A DNA stretch of 8,352 nucleotides from the NCBI GenBank assembly GCA_903901395.1, contig CAIUQW010000024.1:1-8352 (forward strand). Reading direction: 5' to 3'. Positions 1-5,857 of this stretch are shown here, piece after piece. Position 1 is the stretch's first letter. Each line of letters begins with the position of its first letter. A program made the translations under genes and the position numbers. Below the pieces are notes generated by a model. That model was given only the letters and a program-made list of their open reading frames with translations. It was not told the DNA's origin and made no database searches. Source of the stretch: an uncultured Chlorobiales bacterium. GTDB lineage: Bacteria; Bacteroidota; Chlorobiia; Chlorobiales; Chlorobiaceae.

Positions 1-462
1 CGGCTCGAACAACGGCCCATCGGTCATAGCGTCAGGTTGGGCATCCCGTTCGATGACGGGGAGATGACGGACCCGCACCTCGTTCCATGCTGGAAGGTCA
101 ACATCGGCGATCATTTCCGGAGGCCGGGCGACCAGATGTATTACGTTTATGATTTCGGCGACAACTGGTTGCATGAGGTACTTCTCGAAGGCGTTCTGCT
201 TTGGGAAAAAGGGGCGAAGCTGCCCCGATGCATTGACGGCGCGCGCGCCACGCCTCCCGAAGATTGCGGAGGCCCCGGCGGTTACGCCGACCTGCTCGAA
301 GCGCTTTCGAACCCGGAGTCCGAGGAGCACGAGGATATTGTCGAGTGGCTTCGCGAAAGCAGTCGCAACGACCAACCCTTCGATCCGGCAAGATTCGACA
401 TCGAAAAGATAAAATTCACCAACCCCGCCAAACGCCTGAAAAAGCTGCTGGAACATCTGTGA
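1..462 (+). CDS. Plasmid pRiA4b ORF-3-like protein, 3' part (5' end outside window)
   Basis: The frame is open from the first base, so the gene starts upstream of the window; 153 residues are visible. The conserved core of the pRiA4b ORF-3 family (PF07929) is present: YDFGDNW at visible residues 50-56, then a Cys-x-Asp-Gly segment running into PPEDCGGPGGY at about 77-95, and the usual acidic-to-basic C-terminal tail rich in DPxxFD and Lys. The C-terminus therefore appears intact. The first possible in-window start is a TTG at 37, but it has no clear ribosome binding site and would remove the N-terminal part of the domain, so I prefer a truncated gene. The biochemical role of the family is not established; members are often found on plasmids and near transposons (IS1096 TnpR-like), which fits the decayed DNA next to it. 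Family assignment is confident, function is not. Confidence 0.85.
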   Translation, partial: RLEQRPIGHSVRLGIPFDDGEMTDPHLVPCWKVNIGDHFRRPGDQMYYVYDFGDNWLHEVLLEGVLLWEKGAKLPRCIDGARATPPEDCGGPGGYADLLEALSNPESEEHEDIVEWLRESSRNDQPFDPARFDIEKIKFTNPAKRLKKLLEHL

Positions 463-629
463 GGGAGTGAAAACGCGGGATGAAGTGGCCCCCTCCGCGC
501 CGAGAAAAACGGGCTGAGTTTAAGATGGTAATCCGCCGATCGATGATGTGTGGGGTCTCGCTACAACGAATTTTCGCTCTGTGAGGATATTTACGTCGGT
601 TTTCGAGTTGTCATCCCCTGTCCAAAATT

Positions 630-836
630 TTGATACATGAGAGCATTCCTACGGATAAACCTCTCGTAACACCAAGCCACCAAACAATAAAACGCAACGC
701 TACGCCAGCGCAGTTCAGGTCAGTCAGAATTCTCGTTGCCTCACCGTCCGATGTGGCGGCGGAGCGGAAAGCGGCTGTCGATGTTATCAGTGGTTGGGTG
801 GTGCCGAAAAGCGATGTTGTACCCCTGCGAAGATGA
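630..836 (+). pseudogene. Fragment resembling the N-terminus of a DUF4062-type (TIR-like) effector
   Basis: A 68-codon frame (TTG at 630) contains VRILVASPSDVAAERKAAVD at about residues 32-51. This is close to the opening beta-strand and helix of DUF4062 and related TIR-like proteins (pattern: hydrophobic strand, SPSDV, ER, helix), which are normally several hundred residues long and sit at the N-terminus of multidomain ATPase or defence proteins. Here the frame stops at 834-836, shortly after the helix, and the +1-shifted frame continues for a few codons with an acidic segment (EDEDGHET), suggesting a frameshift plus loss of the rest of the gene. There is no ribosome binding site worth noting. 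The surrounding bases 463-629 and 838-903 show no gene, and I see no convincing terminator for the minus-strand neighbour. Match made from memory of the motif; identity as a relic is an inference. Confidence 0.5.
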
Positions 837-903
837 GGATGGGCATGAAACCCGTCCCTGCAAGAGGTATTTTTTCCCGCCTACGCGAGGCCATTCCATC
901 AAA

Positions 904-2112
904 TCAACCTGCTTTTACCTCTTCCCCCTCTTTCTTTTTGAACTCGATGGCCAGCCATTTCTCTTCGTAACCCGCGTGGGCGACTTTCATCCCGGCCAGA
1001 AAGGTTGGTAGCACGACCCCTTTCTGGTAGTTGCCGATGCGGACGGTCAGCGAGTCGCCGACCTGCACGACGTTGGCTTCCATGCGGTTGTCGAAGACGA
1101 AGGGCAGGCGCAGTTTCAGGACGTAGTGGCCTTCGCCGATTTTGTTGATCTCCGTATGCTCTTCGTGATAGAAAATGTCGAGCGGGTTGCGGCTGCCATA
1201 AACCGTTTCGCCCACCTTCGAAAGCATGTCGAGGCCGAGCACCTCCGTGCGAAAGAGCGGCACTTTGGTGATGGGAATCGGCGCGAAGGAGGATTCGATC
1301 TGCTCCATGTACTTCTTCTGAATCTCCTTCCATCCCGCGAAATACTGCCCGTCAACGTCATCCGTGTAAACCCGGTTGATGACGATCTGGTCAACAGTAA
1401 TGCCGTAAAGGTTCAGATAGGTCAGCGCTCGCATCGACTCCTTGACCACCATTTTCTCCGGATTCATGACGAGGCGCACGGTGGTTTTCGAGCCGTCCGA
1501 GAGAAGTGCGATGATCCCTTCGACCGACGAAAAGAGGTGATCGACCTGGTCGTAGACCTCTGTGTCGGGCACGAAGTCGTGCAGGCGGCTGATGCGTTTG
1601 GAGAGCGGGCGGATCACCGGCTTGACGACGTATTTTTCCATGTTGCGCATGAGCTTGAGCATCCAGCCGAAGGTCTCGGGAATGGAGAGCAGGCGAAGCG
1701 TTTCGCCGGTCGGAGCGCAATCCACAACGAGCAGATCGTACTCGTTTGAGTCGTTGTAGCGCTTGATGTATGAGAGCGAAAACAGCTCCTCCATGCCCGG
1801 TAATACGCCCATCTCCTCGACGTAAATTCCCTCGATCCCCTGCACCTGCATCAGGTGGGCGAAGTGCTCGCGCACCACCTCCCAGTTGAGCGAGAGGTCG
1901 CCGTAGACGCTCACCTCCTGCCCCCAGAGGTTTTCCGCCACCTTCACCGGCGACGGGCCGAGTTCGATGTCGAACGAGTCGCCAAGGCTATGGGCCGGAT
2001 CGGTCGAGATGATCAGCGTCTTGTAGCCAAGCGCCGCGGCCCGAACGGCGGTCGCCGCCGCGACGGAGGTCTTGCCGACGCCACCTTTGCCGGTAAAAAC
2101 GATGTTTCTCAT
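904..2112 (-). CDS. ArsA/GET3-family P-loop ATPase with C-terminal Hsp20-like domain
   Basis: A 402-residue soluble ATPase of the ArsA family. Visible motifs: deviant Walker [10 protein letters not shown] (8-16), the switch I signature [13 protein letters not shown] (36-48), switch [14 protein letters not shown] (131-142), and VMNPEK (215-220). Residues about 328-392 form a beta-rich block with [13 protein letters not shown] and VVLPTFLAG that fits the ArsA_HSP20 domain. Only one ATPase half is present, unlike the tandem E. coli ArsA, and the only cysteine seen is C132 within switch II. The metalloid-binding cysteines of arsenite ArsA and the zinc CxxC of GET3 are missing, so arsenite export or classical tail-anchored targeting should not be assumed. 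The start at 2112 is chosen because AGGAGG lies 4 bases ahead of the ATG; an upstream in-frame ATG at 2166 lacks this and adds non-conserved residues. The gene is divergent from the SQR gene. Several such paralogues are typical of green sulfur bacteria (family knowledge); the substrate is unknown. Confidence 0.93.
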   Translation of the reverse strand: MRNIVFTGKGGVGKTSVAAATAVRAAALGYKTLIISTDPAHSLGDSFDIELGPSPVKVAENLWGQEVSVYGDLSLNWEVVREHFAHLMQVQGIEGIYVEEMGVLPGMEELFSLSYIKRYNDSNEYDLLVVDCAPTGETLRLLSIPETFGWMLKLMRNMEKYVVKPVIRPLSKRISRLHDFVPDTEVYDQVDHLFSSVEGIIALLSDGSKTTVRLVMNPEKMVVKESMRALTYLNLYGITVDQIVINRVYTDDVDGQYFAGWKEIQKKYMEQIESSFAPIPITKVPLFRTEVLGLDMLSKVGETVYGSRNPLDIFYHEEHTEINKIGEGHYVLKLRLPFVFDNRMEANVVQVGDSLTVRIGNYQKGVVLPTFLAGMKVAHAGYEEKWLAIEFKKKEGEEVKAG

Positions 2113-2643
2113 CACGCCTCCTGTGTGGGAAGGTTGTTTTCGTCCGCGATTGGTTGCATCGAACAAAACGGATTCGCCGGGTTGAAAAGTTCAGTTCATG
2201 GCTTTGTCGTGCCGTGTTTCGCTGGAGCGATCCCGACAGGCCGGGAGTTCACCAGTCAACGGCTTGTTAAGGGTGTCGTCTTCCGGCACTTTTGAGAAGG
2301 GGTTTCCGTTTATGCAAAAAGCAAGAAAAAGTCCTGCCCAAGAGCAGTTCTTATTTATTTATGGTAAAAATGATCAGGCGCTTGATTAATTATGAGCATA
2401 TGATTATAGTTGAGACGCATGGTCGCGGCATCCAGTTCACTCTTTTTGCTACTGCAAGCCCGGCATCCATTGCCGGAATTCTCAGGGATTATGATCGAGT
2501 CATGATCGCGTGCATGTCTTCACGTATTTTTCAGCGTATTCATCCAGGCTCTTCTTCTGTCGAATATCCGCCGGTACCTCTTTTCGGTGCGGATGGGGCT
2601 GTCTGCGATGTATATTTGGTTTAACAAGAAAATCTGACACTCT
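2113..2643. other. Divergent intergenic region between arsA-like and SQR genes
   Basis: 531 bases without a supported gene. The half near the ATPase gene holds its ribosome binding site (AGGAGG on the minus strand, 2117-2122) but no clear minus-strand promoter; a TTGACT at 2256-2261 (minus strand) lacks a good -10 partner. The half near SQR contains a sigma70-like promoter (2382-2410) and a leader with a perfect 6-bp hairpin (CCGGCA 2460-2465 with TGCCGG 2471-2476) and a repeated ATGATCG (2488-2505). Open frames across here (for example 2292-2624 plus) lack ribosome binding sites, have AT-rich third positions and cross the promoter, so I do not call them. Confidence 0.6.
2382..2410 (+). promoter_or_regulatory. 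Putative sigma70-type promoter for the SQR gene
   Basis: TTGATT at 2382-2387 and TATAGT at 2405-2410 are separated by exactly 17 bases. Transcription would start near 2417, leaving a leader of about 227 bases before the SQR ATG at 2644. It is the best promoter-like match in this gap and has the right orientation. The prediction is from consensus only. Confidence 0.5.
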
Positions 2644-4101
2644 ATGGCAAAGGTCGTCGTTTTGGGAGCTGGCGTTTCGGGTCATACCTGCGCATCGTTT
2701 CTCAAGAAAAAGCTCGGCAAGCAGCACGAGGTGGTTGTCGTTTCGCCAAACAGCTACTATCAGTGGATTCCGTCGAACATCTGGGTCGGCGTGGGCCAGA
2801 TGACCATCGACGATGTTCGTTTCAAGCTCAAAAAGGTCTATGACCGCTGGGGCATTGATTTCAAGCAGGCTAAGGCACTGTCGATCCATCCCGAAGGCGA
2901 CGCATCCATCAGCAAGGGTTACGTCACCATCGAATACACCGATGAAGAGTACGCCGGCTACACCGAAACGGTCGATTACGACTACCTCGTCAATGCCACC
3001 GGCCCGAAGCTGAACTTCGAGGCCACCGAAGGGCTTGGCCCCGACAAGAATTCGCTCTCGGTCTGCACCTACAGCCATGCGGCGCATGCGTGGGAGGAGT
3101 TGCAGAAGAGCTTCGAGAAGATGAAGAATGGCCAGAAGCAGCGCTTCCTCATCGGCACCGGCCACGCGATGGCCACTTGCCAGGGCGCAGCTTTCGAGTA
3201 TATCCTCAACGTGGCATACGAAATTTCACGTCGCGGTCTGAGCCACCTGGCGGAGATCACCTGGATTTCAAATGAATACGAGGTGGGCGACTTCGGCATG
3301 GGCGGCGCGTTCATCAAACGCGGCGGTTATATTACGCCAACAAAAGTATTCACTGAGTCGCTGCTCGCCGAATACGGCATCAAGTGGATCCGCCGCGCTG
3401 GCGTCTACAAGGTCGAGCCGGGCGTGGCCCACTACGAAACGCTCGACGGTGAAATGCTCTCGCAGGAGTTCGACTTCTCGATGCTCATTCCGTCATTCTC
3501 GGGCGTCGGCCTCACCGCTTTCGACAAAAACGGCAACGACATCACCGACAAGATGTTCCTGCCGAACAAGTTCATGAAGGTGGATGCTGATTACGCCGCG
3601 AAGCCGTTCGCCGATTGGGGCGCGGCGGACTGGCCGACCATCTACCAGACGCCGATGTTCAGCAATATTTACGCCGCGGGCATCGCCTTCGCGCCGCCGC
3701 ATCCGATCTCCAAACCCATGACGAGCGTGAACGGACGGCAGATTTTCCCGACGCCGCCGCGCACCGGAATGCCGTCGGGCGTTATCGGCAAGATCATCGC
3801 GCTCAACATTACCGAGCAGATCAAGGAGGGCCACAAGGATCATCATCACCGCGCGTCGATGGCTCGCATGGGCGCGGCCTGCATCGTCTCCGGCGGCTTC
3901 GGCTCCTTCACCGGCCTCGGCGCGTCGATGACCGTTTTCCCCATCGTGCCGGACTGGGAGAAGTATCCCGAGTGGGGCCGCGACATGACCTACTCGGTCG
4001 GCGAGGCCGGTCTGGCCGGTCACTGGCTGAAGTTCATTCTGCACTACCTTTTCTTCCACAAGGCTAAGGGCTATCCGTTCTGGTACCTGATTCCGGAGTG
4101 A
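2644..4101 (+). CDS. sqr: Sulfide:quinone oxidoreductase (SQR)
   Basis: A 485-residue flavoprotein of the SQR family. It would oxidise sulfide to sulfur or polysulfide and pass electrons through FAD to the membrane quinone (menaquinone or chlorobiumquinone in green sulfur bacteria). Visible features: N-terminal FAD-binding GAGVSG (8-13), second dinucleotide-fold motif NATGPKL (117-123), and cysteines C141 (SVCTY), C179 (ATCQG) and C413 (AACIVSGG), whose spacing and context match the three redox cysteines of SQR. TGMPSGVIGKIIALNI (374-389) matches the SQR segment that precedes the last cysteine. The C-terminal 30 residues (GLAGHWLKFILHYLFFH and onward) are hydrophobic and amphipathic as expected for the membrane anchor; no signal peptide is seen. 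The length exceeds the about 430 residues of type I enzymes, with insertions around 60-110 and 300-370, so it probably belongs to one of the longer types (IV to VI) found in Chlorobi; I cannot fix which. The ribosome binding site is poor. A 52-residue gene lies downstream. Confidence 0.93.
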   Translation: MAKVVVLGAGVSGHTCASFLKKKLGKQHEVVVVSPNSYYQWIPSNIWVGVGQMTIDDVRFKLKKVYDRWGIDFKQAKALSIHPEGDASISKGYVTIEYTDEEYAGYTETVDYDYLVNATGPKLNFEATEGLGPDKNSLSVCTYSHAAHAWEELQKSFEKMKNGQKQRFLIGTGHAMATCQGAAFEYILNVAYEISRRGLSHLAEITWISNEYEVGDFGMGGAFIKRGGYITPTKVFTESLLAEYGIKWIRRAGVYKVEPGVAHYETLDGEMLSQEFDFSMLIPSFSGVGLTAFDKNGNDITDKMFLPNKFMKVDADYAAKPFADWGAADWPTIYQTPMFSNIYAAGIAFAPPHPISKPMTSVNGRQIFPTPPRTGMPSGVIGKIIALNITEQIKEGHKDHHHRASMARMGAACIVSGGFGSFTGLGASMTVFPIVPDWEKYPEWGRDMTYSVGEAGLAGHWLKFILHYLFFHKAKGYPFWYLIPE

Positions 4102-4106
4102 GGATT

Positions 4107-4223
4107 GAGCGTCGTGAGCGGCACGATAGCTGCGTAAGGCGGTACTCGAAATCCTCACGTACTAACAGTACGTTCCGGTTTCTCCGTTCCGTCCGCAGTG
4201 CTCTCGTACTACTCACGGCGCTC
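4107..4223. repeat. 117-bp imperfect palindrome (possible REP/MITE-like element)
   Basis: The element is symmetric about base 4165. The outer arms pair over 12 positions (4107-4118 with 4212-4223, one G-T wobble), followed by further matches to 4130/4200; the centre is a perfect 7-bp stem ACGTACT / AGTACGT (4157-4163, 4167-4173) around AAC, flanked by GAAATC / GGTTTC. It begins 5 bases after the SQR stop. Central blocks of this kind (TCCTCACGTACT, GTACGTTCCGGTTT) recur in dispersed palindromic elements of other bacteria as I recall them, but copy number here is unknown. On RNA it would form a long hairpin and could stabilise the SQR 3' end or weaken read-through to the next gene. Confidence 0.75.
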
Positions 4224-4272
4224 TATGATGCGTGCTTAAAAGACAATGTCGAACCATTAAAACTTGTGAATC

Positions 4273-4431
4273 ATGGGTAACTATAAATTCAAGGCATATT
4301 ACGACGAAGCCTATCCGCCTGTGCCGGACAAGGCGACGCTTTTCTGGCGCAAGTTTGTACCGTGGCAGCTCTTCAGATTCATCATCCTGAACATCAAGAT
4401 GATCCGCATCGTCGCAGGCGGTCACTCCTGA
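4273..4431 (+). CDS. Small basic, possibly membrane-associated protein downstream of SQR
   Basis: A 52-codon gene in normal GC-rich codon use, with ATG at 4273 and TGA at 4429-4431. I do not recognise it as a named family. The N-terminal half (about 1-24) is polar with several Tyr and Pro; the second half (FWRKFVPWQLFRFIILNIKM and onward) is strongly hydrophobic and basic and would form an amphipathic or membrane-lying helix, ending in GGHS. A codon pattern rich in G/C third positions and the position between SQR and a strong terminator (4463-4510) argue that it is real and probably in the SQR transcript, with the palindrome lying between the two genes. The ribosome binding site is weak, as for SQR. 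A partner or membrane-docking role with SQR is inference from position only. Confidence 0.7.
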   Translation: MGNYKFKAYYDEAYPPVPDKATLFWRKFVPWQLFRFIILNIKMIRIVAGGHS

Positions 4432-4462
4432 TTGTCACCTCTCGCTTTCGGGAATCAGCAAC

Positions 4463-4510
4463 CAGCCCCGGACGCTTCGGACATCTCCGCAAGCGCCCGG
4501 GGCTGTTTCG
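4463..4510 (+). terminator. Strong GC-rich hairpin terminator after the small gene
   Basis: CAGCCCCGG (4463-4471) pairs perfectly with CCGGGGCTG (4497-4505); the stem continues with CGCTT/AAGCG and CGGA/TCCG around the loop CATC (4482-4485), interrupted by one mismatch and one bulge. It is followed by TTTCGTTATCTT, a short interrupted T-tract. It would end transcription from the SQR side. Confidence 0.85.
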
Positions 4511-4656
4511 TTATCTTCGTTTCGTCAGTAAGAATGATGACGGGTTTTCTCGAGACTATTTGAAAACGACTACCAATTCTTTACGTTTGATATGAATGGC
4601 TCCGCCGTTCTGTTCTTTCTTCGATCACGGGTTTCCCTATTTAAACAGGAGCGATC

Positions 4657-5109
4657 ATGCAGGTATCCGATAATTGTCTGAAAATTATCCGGGAATTTGA
4701 AGGATTCAAGTCCAAGCCCTATCTCTGCCCCGCGGGAATTCCCACCATCGGTTACGGTTCGACCAGATATGCCAACGGCACAGCGGTGAAACTCTCCGAT
4801 CCGCCCATCACCGAGGGCCAGGCTGACGAGATAATGCACGCCACGCTCGGGCAGTATGTCGATGCCGTCAGCCGCTACGTCACCGCGTCGATCAATCAGA
4901 ACCAGTTCGACGCGCTCGTTGATTTTGCCTACAACGCCGGAGCGCAGAACCTTCGCACCAGCACCTTGCTCAAGCTGCTCAATATGGGCGACTACGCCGG
5001 AGCTGCCGCCCAGTTCGACGTATGGGTTAACGGCGGCGGCAAAAAGCTGCCAGGCCTAGTGCGCCGGAGGGCTGCCGAACGGGGTTTGTTCGAAACGCCC
5101 GTGGCGTGA
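4657..5109 (+). CDS. Phage-type lysozyme (GH24 endolysin, T4/P22/R21 type)
   Basis: A complete 150-residue muramidase that would cleave the MurNAc-GlcNAc bond of peptidoglycan. Catalytic pattern: E15 in REFEGF, C24 in YLCPAG and T30 in TIGYGST, that is E-8aa-C-5aa-T, the variant of the E-8aa-D-5aa-T triad in which Cys replaces Asp. Further family blocks are QFDALVDFAYNAGA (83-96), STLLKLLN (102-109) and GLVRRRAAERGLF (133-145). No signal peptide or signal-arrest-release segment is seen, so a holin or cell lysis would be needed for export. AGGAG (4647-4651) sits 5 bases before the ATG, a clear start. A weak promoter candidate is TTGAAA (4560-4565), 16 bases, TACGTT (4582-4587). No other phage gene lies in the window; an IS630 remnant follows within 30 bases. 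This suggests a domesticated or left-over prophage gene. Confidence 0.93.
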   Translation: MQVSDNCLKIIREFEGFKSKPYLCPAGIPTIGYGSTRYANGTAVKLSDPPITEGQADEIMHATLGQYVDAVSRYVTASINQNQFDALVDFAYNAGAQNLRTSTLLKLLNMGDYAGAAAQFDVWVNGGGKKLPGLVRRRAAERGLFETPVA

Positions 5110-5137
5110 AGGTCAATCAACGCTTGTCGACCAAAAA

Positions 5138-5398
5138 CGCGGAAAGCAACGGAGAATAAATGATTCTGAATCCTCAGCAGGAAAAACAGATTCAGAAGAT
5201 GATCGTCGATAATTACCCTGATCATTTGATTCTTGTCTCTTGCCATTTGCGCTCTGGGTTCGTCAGGCAATCCAGCTATTGATTCTTCAGCAGTCTGGCA
5301 TTCTCATGCCCATGCGATGAAAAGCCCCGCTGCGCGAGTATGACGAGGAGCACTCGCTCTTCAGCTCGTTAGCTGGCAATAATGGCAAAGAGGCTTGA
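5138..5398 (+). pseudogene. Remnant of an IS630-family transposase (frameshifted, internally deleted)
   Basis: Pieces of the N-terminal half of an IS630-type transposase lie in changing frames. From 5138, frame 2 gives RGKQRRI; from 5160 frame 3 gives LNPQQEKQIQKMIVDNYPD followed by HLIL; from about 5240 frame 2 gives LPFALWVRQAIQLLILQQSG and then ILMPMR, ending at a TGA at 5318-5320; after the stop the same frame gives KAPLREYDEEHSLF to 5395. These match in order the family pattern of a (QE)xxI...I.DxxPDQLKL segment, FALWTRxAVxxLI, a polar (LP/S)VRTVG helix start, and a WLDEEYP-like segment, with the part between the last two lost. No catalytic DDE residues remain. The frame starting with ATG at 5160 (40 codons, GGAG ahead) is probably part of this relic rather than a gene. 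Recognition is from memory of the family. Confidence 0.65.
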
Positions 5399-5427
5399 AA
5401 AAATAACAGCATATCTCCTGTGCTGTT
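5398..5427 (-). terminator. Possible minus-strand intrinsic terminator
   Basis: Read on the minus strand, AACAGCA (5427-5421) and TGCTGTT (5411-5405) form a 7-bp stem with a 9-base loop, followed by A and a run of six T (5403-5398). The stem is not GC-rich. It lies about 35 bases beyond the stop of the small minus-strand frame at 5461-5591. It could also act weakly on the plus strand, where the tail is only TT. Confidence 0.4.
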
Positions 5428-5460
5428 TTAATGATGCCTTATAATCTCTTCCACAGTTTA

Positions 5461-5591
5461 TCAGACCTCACCAGATTTCCCGTAGTTTCGGTCACAGACT
5501 CCAGCCTCCGTTAGCTCCAGAAGAGAAAGCTGATTACGCGTCAGCAGCACTTTTTTTTGTCCACGCCCGCATTGGCACGCATGATCTCCAT
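5461..5591 (-). other. Possible 43-codon minus-strand gene needing a -1 frameshift
   Basis: On the minus strand ATG at 5591 opens MEIMRANAGVDKKK and ends in CC-stop at the zero frame (TGA at 5543-5541). An A8 tract (5558-5551) followed by G contains the heptamer A_AAA_AAG in the zero-frame phase. A -1 slip there would continue with VLLTRNQLSLLELTEAGVCD and a short tail to TGA at 5463-5461, 43 residues in all. Four bases after the heptamer lies a small hairpin, GCTGA/TCAGC (5545-5541 with 5533-5529). GGGAGG lies 13 bases before the ATG, rather far. A possible terminator follows at 5427-5398. I do not recognise the protein. It may equally be the frameshifted relic of a lost gene or a chance frame in AT-rich intergenic DNA. 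Confidence 0.25.
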
Positions 5592-5827
5592 GCTATTCCG
5601 TTGACCTCCCTATTCACATTTCATGTATTTTCAGCTATCAGAACCTCTTACCCCAATCGAATGAGCACAGTAGAAGCAAACTTTTACTGCGCGAGCAGCG
5701 GAACCAACCGCAGATTAGTCCAGGGAATCGCTCCTTCCCGTAATCGGTAGCGTTATTTTCGCATTTTTTCGCCTCTTTTCAGTGGTTCTGCTATTTTTTT
5801 TCAACATTCGATTGCATACATTTATGG
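5592..5827. other. Gene-free stretch upstream of the dcw cluster
   Basis: No coding frame, RNA gene or repeat is recognised. It contains several T-tracts (for example 5793-5801) and a short hairpin GGGAA/TTCCC near 5724-5740. The promoter of the mraZ transcript should lie in its last 100 bases, but no -35/-10 pair stands out; TACATT at 5817-5822 is a possible -10 without a clear -35. Confidence 0.4.
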
Positions 5828-5852
5828 TGGGAGAATGTGGGAAAAAGTGGGG
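5828..5852 (+). promoter_or_regulatory. MraZ operator: three TGGGN boxes with 10-base period
   Basis: TGGGA (5828-5832), TGGGA (5838-5842) and TGGGG (5848-5852) are separated by exactly 5 bases each. This is the array bound by MraZ in E. coli and Mycoplasma (TGGGN repeats with 5-nt spacers). Here the last box ends 5 bases before the mraZ ATG at 5858 and its G-run also serves as the only Shine-Dalgarno-like sequence, so operator and ribosome binding site overlap. MraZ binding would control mraZ, rsmH and the rest of the cluster. Confidence 0.88.
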
Positions 5853-5857
5853 GATTT

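Noticed and set aside
1126..1749. Long plus-strand frame opposite the ArsA-like gene
   Set aside because: Shadow of the minus-strand ATPase with all its motifs; low-complexity His/Arg/Val composition.
2113..2166. 18-residue N-terminal extension of the ArsA-like protein
   Set aside because: AGGAGG precedes the ATG at 2112 and the P-loop family starts right there; the extension is not family-like.
2292..2624. 110-codon plus-strand frame in the ArsA-SQR gap
   Set aside because: No ribosome binding site, AT-rich third positions, crosses the best promoter, no recognised domain.
3493..4158. Long minus-strand frame opposite the SQR gene
   Set aside because: Arg/His/Ala-rich shadow typical of the antisense of a GC-rich gene; the plus strand carries a clear SQR.
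5160..5282. 40-codon frame with GGAG ahead, taken first as a small gene
   Set aside because: Its sequence continues in another frame as an IS630 transposase, so it is better read as part of the pseudogene.
5362..5375. Small perfect hairpin CAGCT-CGTT-AGCTG
   Set aside because: Five base pairs inside the transposase relic; expected by chance.
5529..5558. Plus-strand terminator GCTGA/TCAGC followed by T8
   Set aside because: The stem is only 5 bp and the T-run begins 5 bases after it; no plus-strand gene ends nearby.
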